Source: Crateriforma conspicua (GTDB lineage Bacteria; Planctomycetota; Planctomycetia; Pirellulales; Pirellulaceae). From it: a stretch of 64,000 bases of DNA. Of the stretch, positions 17,792 to 26,164 are shown one piece after another. Position numbers and translations under genes: made by a program. The notes under the pieces are model-generated. The model did not search any database. It was not told the origin of the DNA and saw only the letters and a list, made by a program, of their open reading frames with translations. Location of the stretch: NCBI RefSeq assembly GCF_007752935.1, contig NZ_CP036319.1:4340001-4404000 (forward strand). The letters are read 5' to 3'. Position 1 is the stretch's first letter; each line of letters starts with the position of its first letter.

Positions 17792-19741
17792 ATGCCGCCA
17801 CAGCGTCGAATCGACATTCGACAGGACGCCGCGCCGAACAAACGTAAGTCGCGAAACCGTCTGGCCGCGCGCATGGCGGGCCCTTGGCCGCTGGCGTGCG
17901 TGATGGCGATCGCCTGTGTAGCGGCGATCGGTGCGTCGTGGGGACGCGCCGACGATGAAAGCCTATTGCTGGCTGATCCGGCCGATACTGCGACGTCAGC
18001 GAACGACGATCCGCTGTTGAACATGGCGCGGCCGAAAGAGACCGGAAAAGATCCCGCTAAGAAAAAAGCGGACAACCAATCTGATTCCCAAGCGGAAGAC
18101 CCACACCTGCAACTGTGGACCGAAAACTGTTACCCGTCGGCGGAAACCTGCCGCAAGTGCCATCCTAAGCAATACGACGAATGGTCCATCAGCAGCCACG
18201 CCTATGCCGCGGTGTCGCCGATGTTCCAGCGGTTCGAACAAGCGATGACCGAATTGACTCAGGGCACCGTGGGTTCGTTCTGTGTCCGGTGCCATTCCCC
18301 TGTGCAAACGCAACTGGAATTGCCCCGTGACCTTAGCCTGTTGGAAGCCCCCGCGGTGGTCCGCGAGGGGATCACATGCATCGCCTGTCACCGAGTCAAC
18401 GAGCATTATGGGCGCAGCCACGGTGACCGCCGCATCGAACCCGGCAATATCCACGCCCCGGTCAACGGCGGTCACGGCGGCCACGGATTGCGTGATGCGT
18501 TGGCACAAGCGAACAAGTTGAAACTGAAAACAAGTCCTGACCAAAAAGGCCCGGGACAACCCATTCACGCATCGGCCAACTTCTTTTCGCCGATCACCAA
18601 CAGTGACGTCTGTGTTTCCTGTCACCAAGTCGCCGTGCATCCAGGGCTGTGGCTAGAGATCGTTCACGCCCAATATCGGTCGGGTCCCGCCGAAGCCAAG
18701 GGCATCAGTTGCCAAGACTGTCACATGGGTGCCGTTCCCGGGAAGCCCCTGGGATACGAACAAGGCCATGCCGCGGTCCTGAACGACAAACCCTTTGGCA
18801 CACCTCGTAAACATTCCAATCACACCTTTTGGGGTCCGGGATACTCGATCGCCCATCCGGGCATTTTCCCCCATCACCCCAAGGCCAGAAAGATCGCGCC
18901 GCGCGACTGGCTGGCTTTCGATGTGAACGCCGGCTGGGGCACCAAAGCTTTCGAAGATCGCGTCGACGATTCCGTGGTCTTTCCCGAACCCTGGTCGACG
19001 GTCGACGATCGCATCGATGGACGAAAAATCATCGATGAAAACATTGCACGCGTGCACGAAAAACGATCGTCATCGGCGATCACACTGGAATCCGCGATCA
19101 AGGTCAGCGACCCGATTTTTTATCATCCACCGCGGTCCGGCCGACCGCTTCACGTGGGCTTCCGCATCGATAACGTCAGCGAAGGCCACAACGCACCGAC
19201 GGGATCCCTGGGCGCTCAGCCGCAACTGTGGCTAAACGCGGTCTTGATTGATCCGAAAGGCCGCCGCGTTTGGGAAACCGGTTACCTGGATCGACAGGGT
19301 GACCTTGCGGATCTGCACAGCGTTGATGTGGCCCGCGGGCACGTTCCCCGCGACGCAGAACTGTTCAATCTGCAAACGAAGTTCTTGATTAACAACATTC
19401 GCGGAACCGATCGCGAAGTGTCGTTGCCGTTGAACTTCAGTTTGGACCAGTTGGTGTTTCTGCGCCCTGGTGCGGTGCCGGTCAGCGTGCTGAATCACCC
19501 TCCGCTGATTCGCATGGAAGCTCATTCCATCCCGCCGCTGGATCACCGCATCGCCAATTACACGATCCCACCCACCGCAATGAAGTTGCCGGGCCCCTAT
19601 CGGCTAAGTGTGCGTATGCGAAGCCGGACCGAACCGATCTATTTCATGAAATTGATCGGCGCCTCGCCGGACATGATTCGCCGCATGAACGCGAACATGA
19701 TCGACATCAATCAACGCAGTCACACATTCTGGGTGCGCTGA
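17792..19741 (+). CDS. Five-heme cytochrome c, cytochrome c554-like
   Basis: 649 aa from the ATG at 17792, which has GGAAG six bases upstream. The N-terminus is a basic stretch and hydrophobic signal sequence ending near WGRADD, so it is exported. Five CxxCH heme sites are seen at residues 120 (CRKCH), 164 (CVRCH), 196 (CIACH), 274 (CVSCH) and 307 (CQDCH), all in the first half. Extra histidines nearby can be second axial ligands. The first half resembles the cytochrome c554 group. The second half (from about 390) has no heme site and is beta-rich. The next gene, one base away, is a porin-like protein, which suggests that electrons are passed across or near the outer membrane. Confidence 0.9.
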   Translation: MPPQRRIDIRQDAAPNKRKSRNRLAARMAGPWPLACVMAIACVAAIGASWGRADDESLLLADPADTATSANDDPLLNMARPKETGKDPAKKKADNQSDSQAEDPHLQLWTENCYPSAETCRKCHPKQYDEWSISSHAYAAVSPMFQRFEQAMTELTQGTVGSFCVRCHSPVQTQLELPRDLSLLEAPAVVREGITCIACHRVNEHYGRSHGDRRIEPGNIHAPVNGGHGGHGLRDALAQANKLKLKTSPDQKGPGQPIHASANFFSPITNSDVCVSCHQVAVHPGLWLEIVHAQYRSGPAEAKGISCQDCHMGAVPGKPLGYEQGHAAVLNDKPFGTPRKHSNHTFWGPGYSIAHPGIFPHHPKARKIAPRDWLAFDVNAGWGTKAFEDRVDDSVVFPEPWSTVDDRIDGRKIIDENIARVHEKRSSSAITLESAIKVSDPIFYHPPRSGRPLHVGFRIDNVSEGHNAPTGSLGAQPQLWLNAVLIDPKGRRVWETGYLDRQGDLADLHSVDVARGHVPRDAELFNLQTKFLINNIRGTDREVSLPLNFSLDQLVFLRPGAVPVSVLNHPPLIRMEAHSIPPLDHRIANYTIPPTAMKLPGPYRLSVRMRSRTEPIYFMKLIGASPDMIRRMNANMIDINQRSHTFWVR

Positions 19742-19742
19742 C

Positions 19743-21641
19743 ATGTCGAATGGACAAGATCGACCATCGCCGCTGCTGATCGCCATTCTGCTGGCTTCCG
19801 TGTTGTCAGTGAATACGGTCCCCGCCCAGCAACCATTTCGTTTACCCGGCACGGTCGCGGGACCGAAAAAACAAACGGCTGCACCGAGCCCCCAGTCGCG
19901 TTGGCTGCGGCTGCCATCGCCCACCGGATCGCCGGCGTCGGATGAAACGCCGGCGGACACGATGCCGATCAAATTGTGGCCCGCAGACAAGCCTCCGGTG
20001 CAACGCCGTGTTTCCCCCATCCGCGACAATCCGTTTGCGGCGTCAACGCCCCAGCCGAAACCGTTGCCGATGATGATGCCGGCGGCCGTAGCACCGCGTC
20101 AGCCGCCCGCGCAGACTTTACAGCCATCCGATCCGCTGGAAAACAGCACCGATGCGAGCGGATCAGCCAATCGCGAACCAACGAACCGCATCGTCGACAA
20201 AACGGCAAGCGAGCCGGCGAACAACGCGTCGTCACAGCAGGCGACGTCTGACCCTCCGGTCGATTGCGATCGGCCACCGGTCCACTACAACGATTTTTCG
20301 CCGACGCCCGTACCAGCCGTGTCGATGGTCCATGACCCGATGCGCGAGGCGTATGTTTACGATGCCAAACGCAGCGTTCCGACACAGCATCCCTGGATCG
20401 AGTGGGGGCGAATCTTCTACGGCAATGGCATCACGCCCCGTGGCCAGGACTGGTTCGGTCAAATGAACATGGTGCGATCGGAGTTCTATGTTTACGGCGA
20501 CTATCGGATCGGTTTGGGCAGCGGACGCAACGCGGGTGGGCGTGCCGACAATTTGGCCGCACGGCTGAACCTGGACATGGATTGGCAATTGACCGACACA
20601 GAGCGGTTGCACGCATTCATGGGTCCGCTGGACAAGAACAATCAGTTCAATCGCATCGAACTGATCGACGGTGACCTGCAATACGAACCGGTGTTCGACC
20701 CGAACTTGGTGACGTTCTTTTTCGAAGGCGATCTCGGGGCGATGGCCGCGGGGCTGCACGACATGCGTTCGCCCTTCGAATTGCCGATCACGGTCGGCCT
20801 GATCCCGCTGCTGTTTCAAAATGGCGTCTGGATGGAAGACGCCGTGACCGGTGCCGCCATCGCACTACCGGCCAAACACAGTCGGCTGCTGAACTGGGCC
20901 AATTACGACTGGACCTTCTTTGCCGTTGTCGATCAGTTGAACAGTCCAGCGTTCGGGGCGGACAAACACGCCGCCCAAGCTTTCGGAACGGCCATGTTTA
21001 TCGATGCCTACGATGGGTACATCGAAGCCGGCTATGCGTACCTGCGTGATCGCACCCAAAGCGAGCGCAGTTACCACAACATGACCGTCAGTTTTACGCG
21101 TCGCTACTTTGATCGAATCAGCAACAGCGTTCGCTTGATCATCAACACCGGCCAAGACCTGCGGGCAGACCTGCGCACGGCTGACGGCGGACTGTTGCTG
21201 GTGGAAAACAGTTGGGTGACCGACAATCCGTTGCGGGTCGTCCCGTACGCTAACTTCTTTTTCGGCTGGGACCGGCCGCAATCGGTCGCCCGTGCGGGCG
21301 CCGCCGGCGGGATTCTGCGGAACACCGGGATCAATTTCGACACCGACGGTTTGAACGGTTTGGCCACCTTGGATCCCACCGCCAGCGATACGACGGGATT
21401 CAGCATCGGCGTCGACCTCATCGGACAACGGCTGGACCGACAATGGCTGTTGGAGTTTTCTTACCTGACGCCCCATGGCAATCGAAACCTGGATGTCCCG
21501 GATGACCAGTACGGGGTGGGAACTCGGTATCAGTTTCCCATCAGCCATCGATCACTGCTGCGATTCGATGTGGTTTACGGATGGCGTCGCCAATTGGAAG
21601 ACGTTTACGGGACTCGAGCCGAATATCGGTGGAAGTTCTGA
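19743..21641 (+). CDS. Outer-membrane beta-barrel porin-like protein paired with the cytochrome
   Basis: 632 aa. Signal peptide (LLIAILLASVLSVNTVPAQ), then a long Pro/Ala-rich disordered region to about residue 170. From about 210 to the end come alternating strands rich in aromatic residues (RSEFYVYGDYRIGLGSGR, DGYIEAGYAYLRDRTQSE, RQWLLEFSYLTPHG). The chain ends in ...RAEYRWKF, a terminal phenylalanine as in BAM-inserted barrels. The start is one base after the cytochrome stop, so the two are expressed together. Substrate and pore size are unknown. By context it may anchor or house the multiheme cytochrome, or carry its substrate. Confidence 0.7.
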   Translation: MSNGQDRPSPLLIAILLASVLSVNTVPAQQPFRLPGTVAGPKKQTAAPSPQSRWLRLPSPTGSPASDETPADTMPIKLWPADKPPVQRRVSPIRDNPFAASTPQPKPLPMMMPAAVAPRQPPAQTLQPSDPLENSTDASGSANREPTNRIVDKTASEPANNASSQQATSDPPVDCDRPPVHYNDFSPTPVPAVSMVHDPMREAYVYDAKRSVPTQHPWIEWGRIFYGNGITPRGQDWFGQMNMVRSEFYVYGDYRIGLGSGRNAGGRADNLAARLNLDMDWQLTDTERLHAFMGPLDKNNQFNRIELIDGDLQYEPVFDPNLVTFFFEGDLGAMAAGLHDMRSPFELPITVGLIPLLFQNGVWMEDAVTGAAIALPAKHSRLLNWANYDWTFFAVVDQLNSPAFGADKHAAQAFGTAMFIDAYDGYIEAGYAYLRDRTQSERSYHNMTVSFTRRYFDRISNSVRLIINTGQDLRADLRTADGGLLLVENSWVTDNPLRVVPYANFFFGWDRPQSVARAGAAGGILRNTGINFDTDGLNGLATLDPTASDTTGFSIGVDLIGQRLDRQWLLEFSYLTPHGNRNLDVPDDQYGVGTRYQFPISHRSLLRFDVVYGWRRQLEDVYGTRAEYRWKF

Positions 21642-21681
21642 CTCGGGCATGCGAATCGATCTTTCAGATCGACCACGAACG

Positions 21682-22518
21682 TCAGTCTTGTGGCGGCAAC
21701 ATCGCGGTGGCCACCAGCACGGCATCGCAGCCGGCGTCCACGAAATTGCGAACATCATCGGCGTTTCGCACTCCACCACCGCTGATCCACCGCACCGCTG
21801 GACCGCCCATCGTTTGATATTGTCCGATCACGTCGCGGCACAACTGCATCGGATCGCTGCCACCGGACGCGGTTCCTACTTGAGCGACATCCAGGATGAT
21901 CGCCGTGTCGATGGACTGCTGCTGTACAGTTTCCAGCCACTGTTGCAGGCTAGGGCCGCGCGACCAGAATTCGCCGCCACGAAAGTCGAAACTAAAGACC
22001 ATCCGATCAGTACCGATCGGTGGACATCGCTTTTGTAGAGCATCCACGTTTGCCAGCGATTCGCTAGCCATCACCCAACGCACCCAGCTGTACTGGCGGC
22101 TGATTCGGCTGACTTCACCGTGAATTTCCGGCGACTCTTGGCCGGTCCACCCCAGGTCGATCCAACAACGGATTCCGCCTTGGTGTGCCAAGTGACGCAG
22201 GATACGCCGCAAGGTTGGCCACTGTGGTTCGCGGCCGCAAAGCGAATCCAGATCCGCCAGATAGAACTGCCGCAAGCCGAGCCGCAGGTAGTGATCGGTC
22301 AATGCAATCACCGAACCGGCATTGGACGCATCGGCCGACAAACGAATCGGACGATACGATTCACGGTGCCCGGCGACTGCATGCACCGCATGATGATCGG
22401 CCAAGTCCAGCACGGCGACACAGCGGGTCAGATCCCAGGACGCTGTCCCCGGCACCGGGGGCACTGCTTCGGCTTGCGTACGCTGGTCCTCGGTCGTTTT
22501 TGCATCGCCCCCGCTCAT
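21682..22518 (-). CDS. HisA/HisF-related TIM-barrel protein
   Basis: 278 aa. It begins with CVAVLDLADHHAVHAVAGHR, like HisA (the first barrel strand with its aspartate), and ends with the phosphate-binding loops IDTAIILDVAQVGTASG and WISGGGVRNADDVRNFVDAGCDAVLVATAM. No other his genes are near. A HisA/HisF-like family of this kind is known from methanogens, methylotrophs and planctomycetes, where it is linked by distribution to tetrahydromethanopterin-dependent C1 metabolism. That role is from general knowledge and is not shown here. It is 29 bp downstream of the DUF2617 gene on the same strand, so the two may form an operon. Confidence 0.75.
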   Translation of the reverse strand: MSGGDAKTTEDQRTQAEAVPPVPGTASWDLTRCVAVLDLADHHAVHAVAGHRESYRPIRLSADASNAGSVIALTDHYLRLGLRQFYLADLDSLCGREPQWPTLRRILRHLAHQGGIRCWIDLGWTGQESPEIHGEVSRISRQYSWVRWVMASESLANVDALQKRCPPIGTDRMVFSFDFRGGEFWSRGPSLQQWLETVQQQSIDTAIILDVAQVGTASGGSDPMQLCRDVIGQYQTMGGPAVRWISGGGVRNADDVRNFVDAGCDAVLVATAMLPPQD

Positions 22519-22547
22519 CGATTCGATTCACCCCGATCCTGGATAGA

Positions 22548-23108
22548 TCAAGCTTCCAACGAGAACAGCGATTCGACTTTCACGATCGCGTAATCGTCGG
22601 GAAAGGTGTGGATGGCTTGGACCAGCATCGAACGCAACCGCAATTCGATGTTGATGTAGCTGAGAGCACCAAAGGCCATTCGTCCGCTGGAATCGAAACG
22701 GTGCAGCAGGCCTTCGGTGGGACCGTTGCCCAGTTGTTTTTGAACCATCCAGAACATGTCCGGTTCAACCGATTCCAATTGAAAGTGGGTTCGATAGCTG
22801 ACACCGCCACGGCATTCGGCCGTTTCGGTGCGACTGCCCTTCAATGGCTGGGTCAACAAACAACGCCGCTTGGGCAGTGGTTGGCGGGCACTGGTGGCGA
22901 CTTCGCACAGGGTGCCGCCGGCCGCGTTCCACGTCACGACGTGGCCACAATTGGTCAATTCGATCCGCGATTCATAGTTGCTGCGTTCAATCCGCCGACT
23001 CTGATGCACCACGTACAGTTCCGGGTGCAGCGAGCGGCTGAACACATGAAAAGCCAATTCGGCAACTTTGGGGCGAACCGAAAGCAAAACGAGACGTCCA
23101 AAATTCAA
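22548..23108 (-). CDS. DUF2617-like protein
   Basis: 186 aa from the outermost TTG at 23108; a TTG at 23087, giving the start LSVRPKVAEL, is equally possible and there is no clear ribosome binding site for either. The segments SVRPKVAELAFHVFSRSLHPELYVVHQSRRIER and GHVVTWNAAGGTLCEVATSARQPLPKR look like DUF2617, a family of unknown function that I recall in planctomycetes and some actinobacteria. No membrane segment or catalytic motif is visible. It lies directly upstream of the HisA-like gene. Confidence 0.6.
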   Translation of the reverse strand: MNFGRLVLLSVRPKVAELAFHVFSRSLHPELYVVHQSRRIERSNYESRIELTNCGHVVTWNAAGGTLCEVATSARQPLPKRRCLLTQPLKGSRTETAECRGGVSYRTHFQLESVEPDMFWMVQKQLGNGPTEGLLHRFDSSGRMAFGALSYINIELRLRSMLVQAIHTFPDDYAIVKVESLFSLEA

Positions 23109-23423
23109 AGAGGAAAAGAATCGCTAGATCGAGCCGCCCGCGGTAACGCCGCCTGGAACGACAAGACGCCGGCACGCGTGCCGCAAAGATCAAGCCGTCC
23201 AGGCCGACACCGTTGGTGAATCGCAGTTGAACACACGTTGTTGTTGAACGCACGTTTCATGGGATCGTTACCCGTGAAACGGGGTCGCTGTCCCTGTCGG
23301 CCCGTGCATTATAAGCTTTGCGTCAAAGACGGCGCAAGATCGTTTACGCCGGCGATTTCGAAGAATCCGTTTTTCGATTCCTTTCCGCATTTTCCCATTG
23401 ACATTCGCTGCCGGTGCAGGCTC
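23109..23423. other. Divergent intergenic region, 315 bp
   Basis: This lies between the DUF2617 gene (minus) and trpG/pabA (plus). The trpG frame stays open upstream to 23238, but that translation is arginine/proline-rich and not part of the amidotransferase fold. No tRNA, T-box or leader peptide with a tryptophan run was seen. Confidence 0.45.
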
Positions 23424-24008
23424 ATGGTCGTTGTCATCGATAATTACGATTCCTTCACCTACAACCTGGTCCAGCGGTTGGGTGAAATTGACGGTGCAGT
23501 CGACGTTCGCGTCATTCGCAATGACGAAATGTCGGTCGATGCGATCGCCGAATTGCATCCGTCTCGGATGATCATTTCGCCCGGCCCTTGCACGCCCAAC
23601 GAAGCGGGTGTCAGCGTCCAGTGCGTGCGTCGGTTCGCCGGTCAGGTTCCGCTGCTGGGCGTCTGTTTGGGGCACCAGTCGATCGGCCAAGCGTTCGGCG
23701 GCGACATCATTCGTGCCCCCGAATTGATGCACGGGAAAACGGACCAGATTCATCACGACGATGGCGGACTGTTCGCCGGCGTGCCGATGCCGTTCATCGC
23801 CACCCGCTATCACTCCTTGGTAATCGACCCGGAAACTTGTCCCGATGATTTGATCGTTTCGGCCTGGACCGACACCGGCGGCAATCGCCAAATCATGGGC
23901 GTCCGCCACCGCGAGTATCCGTTGGAAGGCTGGCAATTTCACCCGGAAAGCTTCCTGACCCAGCCCGGTGTTGAACTGCTACGTCGCTTTCTGAACTGGT
24001 CGAAATAG
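23424..24008 (+). CDS. trpG: Anthranilate / aminodeoxychorismate synthase glutamine amidotransferase subunit
   Basis: 194 aa, full length for the family. It starts with VVVIDNYDSFTYNLVQ, has the oxyanion segment ISPGPCTPNEAG, the nucleophile Cys81 in LLGVCLGHQS and the His173/Glu175 pair in WQFHPES, so the glutaminase triad is complete. It releases ammonia from glutamine for anthranilate synthase component I (tryptophan) or PabB (folate). Neither partner is in the window, so the choice between trpG and pabA is open and one protein often serves both. The ATG at 23424 is chosen because homologues start exactly there. It is a single gene convergent with the RDD gene. Confidence 0.9.
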   Translation: MVVVIDNYDSFTYNLVQRLGEIDGAVDVRVIRNDEMSVDAIAELHPSRMIISPGPCTPNEAGVSVQCVRRFAGQVPLLGVCLGHQSIGQAFGGDIIRAPELMHGKTDQIHHDDGGLFAGVPMPFIATRYHSLVIDPETCPDDLIVSAWTDTGGNRQIMGVRHREYPLEGWQFHPESFLTQPGVELLRRFLNWSK

Positions 24009-24086
24009 CCAGCCGAATCGTCCGACGGACAAAAACGTTGCCGCCGCAAAAACGTCACGCGGCATGCAAACGTGGGGCCTTACTGA

Positions 24087-24626
24087 TCAGGCGAGAATCT
24101 GGTCCTTGATGACTTTCGTCTTCGCGATGTCGTCGTGCAAGCAAGCGCGATTGCTGCGGAAAATCAGCAAGGCGTCGATCAACGGGATGACCCCACCGAC
24201 GATCGGAATCAGACTGCACGCCCACAGCCAGGCGTAACGTTTGCCGATCAGCGGCCAGAACGGCAGCAGTTGTTCGGTGTCGCGGTGCACGATCGTCGTC
24301 TTCATCACGACTTTGCCGATCGTCTTGCCCTTGCTTGCCAGCAAGTATCCGTTCAACGCCAAGAAGATCGCAACGCCGACCAGAGCCCCCGCCGCTTCGA
24401 TCGCATATTGATAGGTCTCCACCCCTTCAACACCCACGGCGGCGGCAAAGGCGAAACCGATTCCGAACGAAAACGGGATGATCAGCACCAACTGAATCAC
24501 GCCATCGATCAGTGCCCCAAGAAATCGTTCGCCCAATGTCGCAAGCGCGGTGGACTGCGGCACCGTGGTGAACGGATCGGCGGACATCGTTTCAGCAGTC
24601 GGTGCGTACGGATTACTTTGGCTCAT
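24087..24626 (-). CDS. RDD family membrane protein
   Basis: 179 aa. After a polar N-terminus comes LGERFLGALIDGVIQLVLIIPF, the R...D part of the RDD signature, followed by further spans and SKGKTIGKVVMKTTIVHRD, then LIPIVGGVIPLIDALLIFRSNRACLHDDIAKTKVI with the final aspartates. Four membrane spans can be drawn. RDD proteins are poorly understood; a few affect sodium tolerance. It is convergent with trpG and 99 bp downstream of the orphan MoxR gene on the same strand. Confidence 0.88.
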   Translation of the reverse strand: MSQSNPYAPTAETMSADPFTTVPQSTALATLGERFLGALIDGVIQLVLIIPFSFGIGFAFAAAVGVEGVETYQYAIEAAGALVGVAIFLALNGYLLASKGKTIGKVVMKTTIVHRDTEQLLPFWPLIGKRYAWLWACSLIPIVGGVIPLIDALLIFRSNRACLHDDIAKTKVIKDQILA

Positions 24627-24725
24627 TGCGTTAACTCAGCGGTAACCATGGATTGAAACGGCGCAGGGGGGCACTGGGGGGGGCCGCCAAATCATATCAC
24701 GTCTCCGACGCGTCGATGCAACCAG

Positions 24726-25838
24726 TTACAGCGCCGACTGATCCGCTTGTTTCGTCTCATCCATCAGCCGATCAATTAGATCATCCACACGGATGCCATC
24801 CGCTTCGGCCGCAAAGGTCGGGACCATTCGGTGTCGCAAGATGGGATGGGCCAAGGCCTGGACATCTTCCACGCTGACCACGCTGCGTGAATGCAACAAA
24901 CACCTGGCTTTGGCGGCCAAAACCAATTGCTGTGATGCACGCGGCCCGGGACCCCACTGAACGAACTCGCGCACCCACGCCGGACTTGATGGATCACTCG
25001 GTCGCGCCGAACAGACCATTTCCAGCACCCAATCACGAACGTGCTGGGGCAAGGGCACACGGCGAACCAGCGATTGAAATCGAACCATGTCGTCGCCCGA
25101 AACCACCGCGCGGACTTTCAGATCCGATGTGGAGGTGGTGCGGTCAATGATCTCGGCTTCTTCTTGACGATTCGGATAATTGACCAAGACATGAAACAAG
25201 AATCGGTCCCGCTGGGCTTCGGGCAACGGATACGTGCCTTCTTGCTCGATCGGATTCTGCGTGGCCAAAACAAAGAAGGGCTCTTTCAGCCGATACGTGT
25301 GCCCCGACGCGGTGACTTCGTGTTCCTGCATCGCTTCCAACAAAGCCGCCTGGGTCTTCGGCGGCGTTCGGTTGATCTCGTCAGCCAACAGCATTTGCGT
25401 GAAGACCGGCCCCGGTTGAAACACCAATTGCCGACGATTCGTCTCCGGATCCTCTTGGATGATGTCGGTGCCGGTGATGTCCGCGGGCATCAAGTCGGGG
25501 GTGAACTGGATTCGACGAAAATCCAAATGCATCGATTGTGCCAACGTACGGACCATCAAAGTCTTGGCCAGTCCCGGCACCCCTTCCAACAAACAATGCC
25601 CTCGAGCCAGGATCGCGATCAACAATTGCTCGATCACATCGTCTTGTCCCACCACGACCTGGGCGACTTGGTGACGAATCGCTTGACAGGCTTCGACCAA
25701 TTGCCTGGCCGCGACCAAATCGTCGGTGGGGTCGACGGTCGCCGACTTCCGTTGGCCGGATGACGGATCGCGATCCACTTCGCCGGCTGATGCATTGTCC
25801 TGGAAATCCTGGTCGCGAAATGCGTTGGGTTCTTGCAT
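24726..25838 (-). CDS. MoxR-type AAA+ ATPase (orphan)
   Basis: 370 aa from the ATG at 25838; the frame continues upstream but loses all similarity. Walker A is the MoxR form [16 protein letters not shown], with Walker B in [24 protein letters not shown], sensor 1 in [28 protein letters not shown] and sensor 2 in [16 protein letters not shown]. MoxR ATPases remodel or activate partner proteins, usually with a DUF58 protein from the next gene. Here no DUF58 gene is adjacent, whereas the DUF58/BatA operon at 2.7-8.5 kb has no MoxR. The pair may have been separated. It is divergent from the FHA-kinase gene. Confidence 0.93.
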   Translation of the reverse strand: MQEPNAFRDQDFQDNASAGEVDRDPSSGQRKSATVDPTDDLVAARQLVEACQAIRHQVAQVVVGQDDVIEQLLIAILARGHCLLEGVPGLAKTLMVRTLAQSMHLDFRRIQFTPDLMPADITGTDIIQEDPETNRRQLVFQPGPVFTQMLLADEINRTPPKTQAALLEAMQEHEVTASGHTYRLKEPFFVLATQNPIEQEGTYPLPEAQRDRFLFHVLVNYPNRQEEAEIIDRTTSTSDLKVRAVVSGDDMVRFQSLVRRVPLPQHVRDWVLEMVCSARPSDPSSPAWVREFVQWGPGPRASQQLVLAAKARCLLHSRSVVSVEDVQALAHPILRHRMVPTFAAEADGIRVDDLIDRLMDETKQADQSAL

Positions 25839-26164
25839 CGGTGGGCGTCGTCGAAAACGGGGGGTGTGGGCGGCGTGTCGACCATGTCCGCTGTGATCGG
25901 AGCAATGCGAACCGCCAACAGCGGACGGGTCGACCGCGTTTGTGGACCAACGTGATTGGTTGCCGGCCAACGTGAAAGATGGCCCAAACGTGTGGTACAT
26001 TCTTCACAGACGCTGCGCCGATCACAATCGGTGCAATGCCAATCCATGCGACCACCAATCAACGGTGGCAGGTCGGACCGGCTGGTACGACCGTGGGCCG
26101 CCGCACCGTTCGGACTGGCCGCCTGGACAGTTGCCCCAGCTATTTATTTTCGACGATTCTTCCC
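25839..26164. other. Divergent promoter region between moxR and the FHA-kinase, 326 bp
   Basis: The region holds both promoters for the MoxR gene (minus) and the FHA-GAF kinase (plus). A TACATT at 25996-26001 could be a -10 box for the plus strand, but I see no good -35 at 17 bp. The kinase frame stays open to 25979 without similarity. No repeat or hairpin was noticed. Confidence 0.35.
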
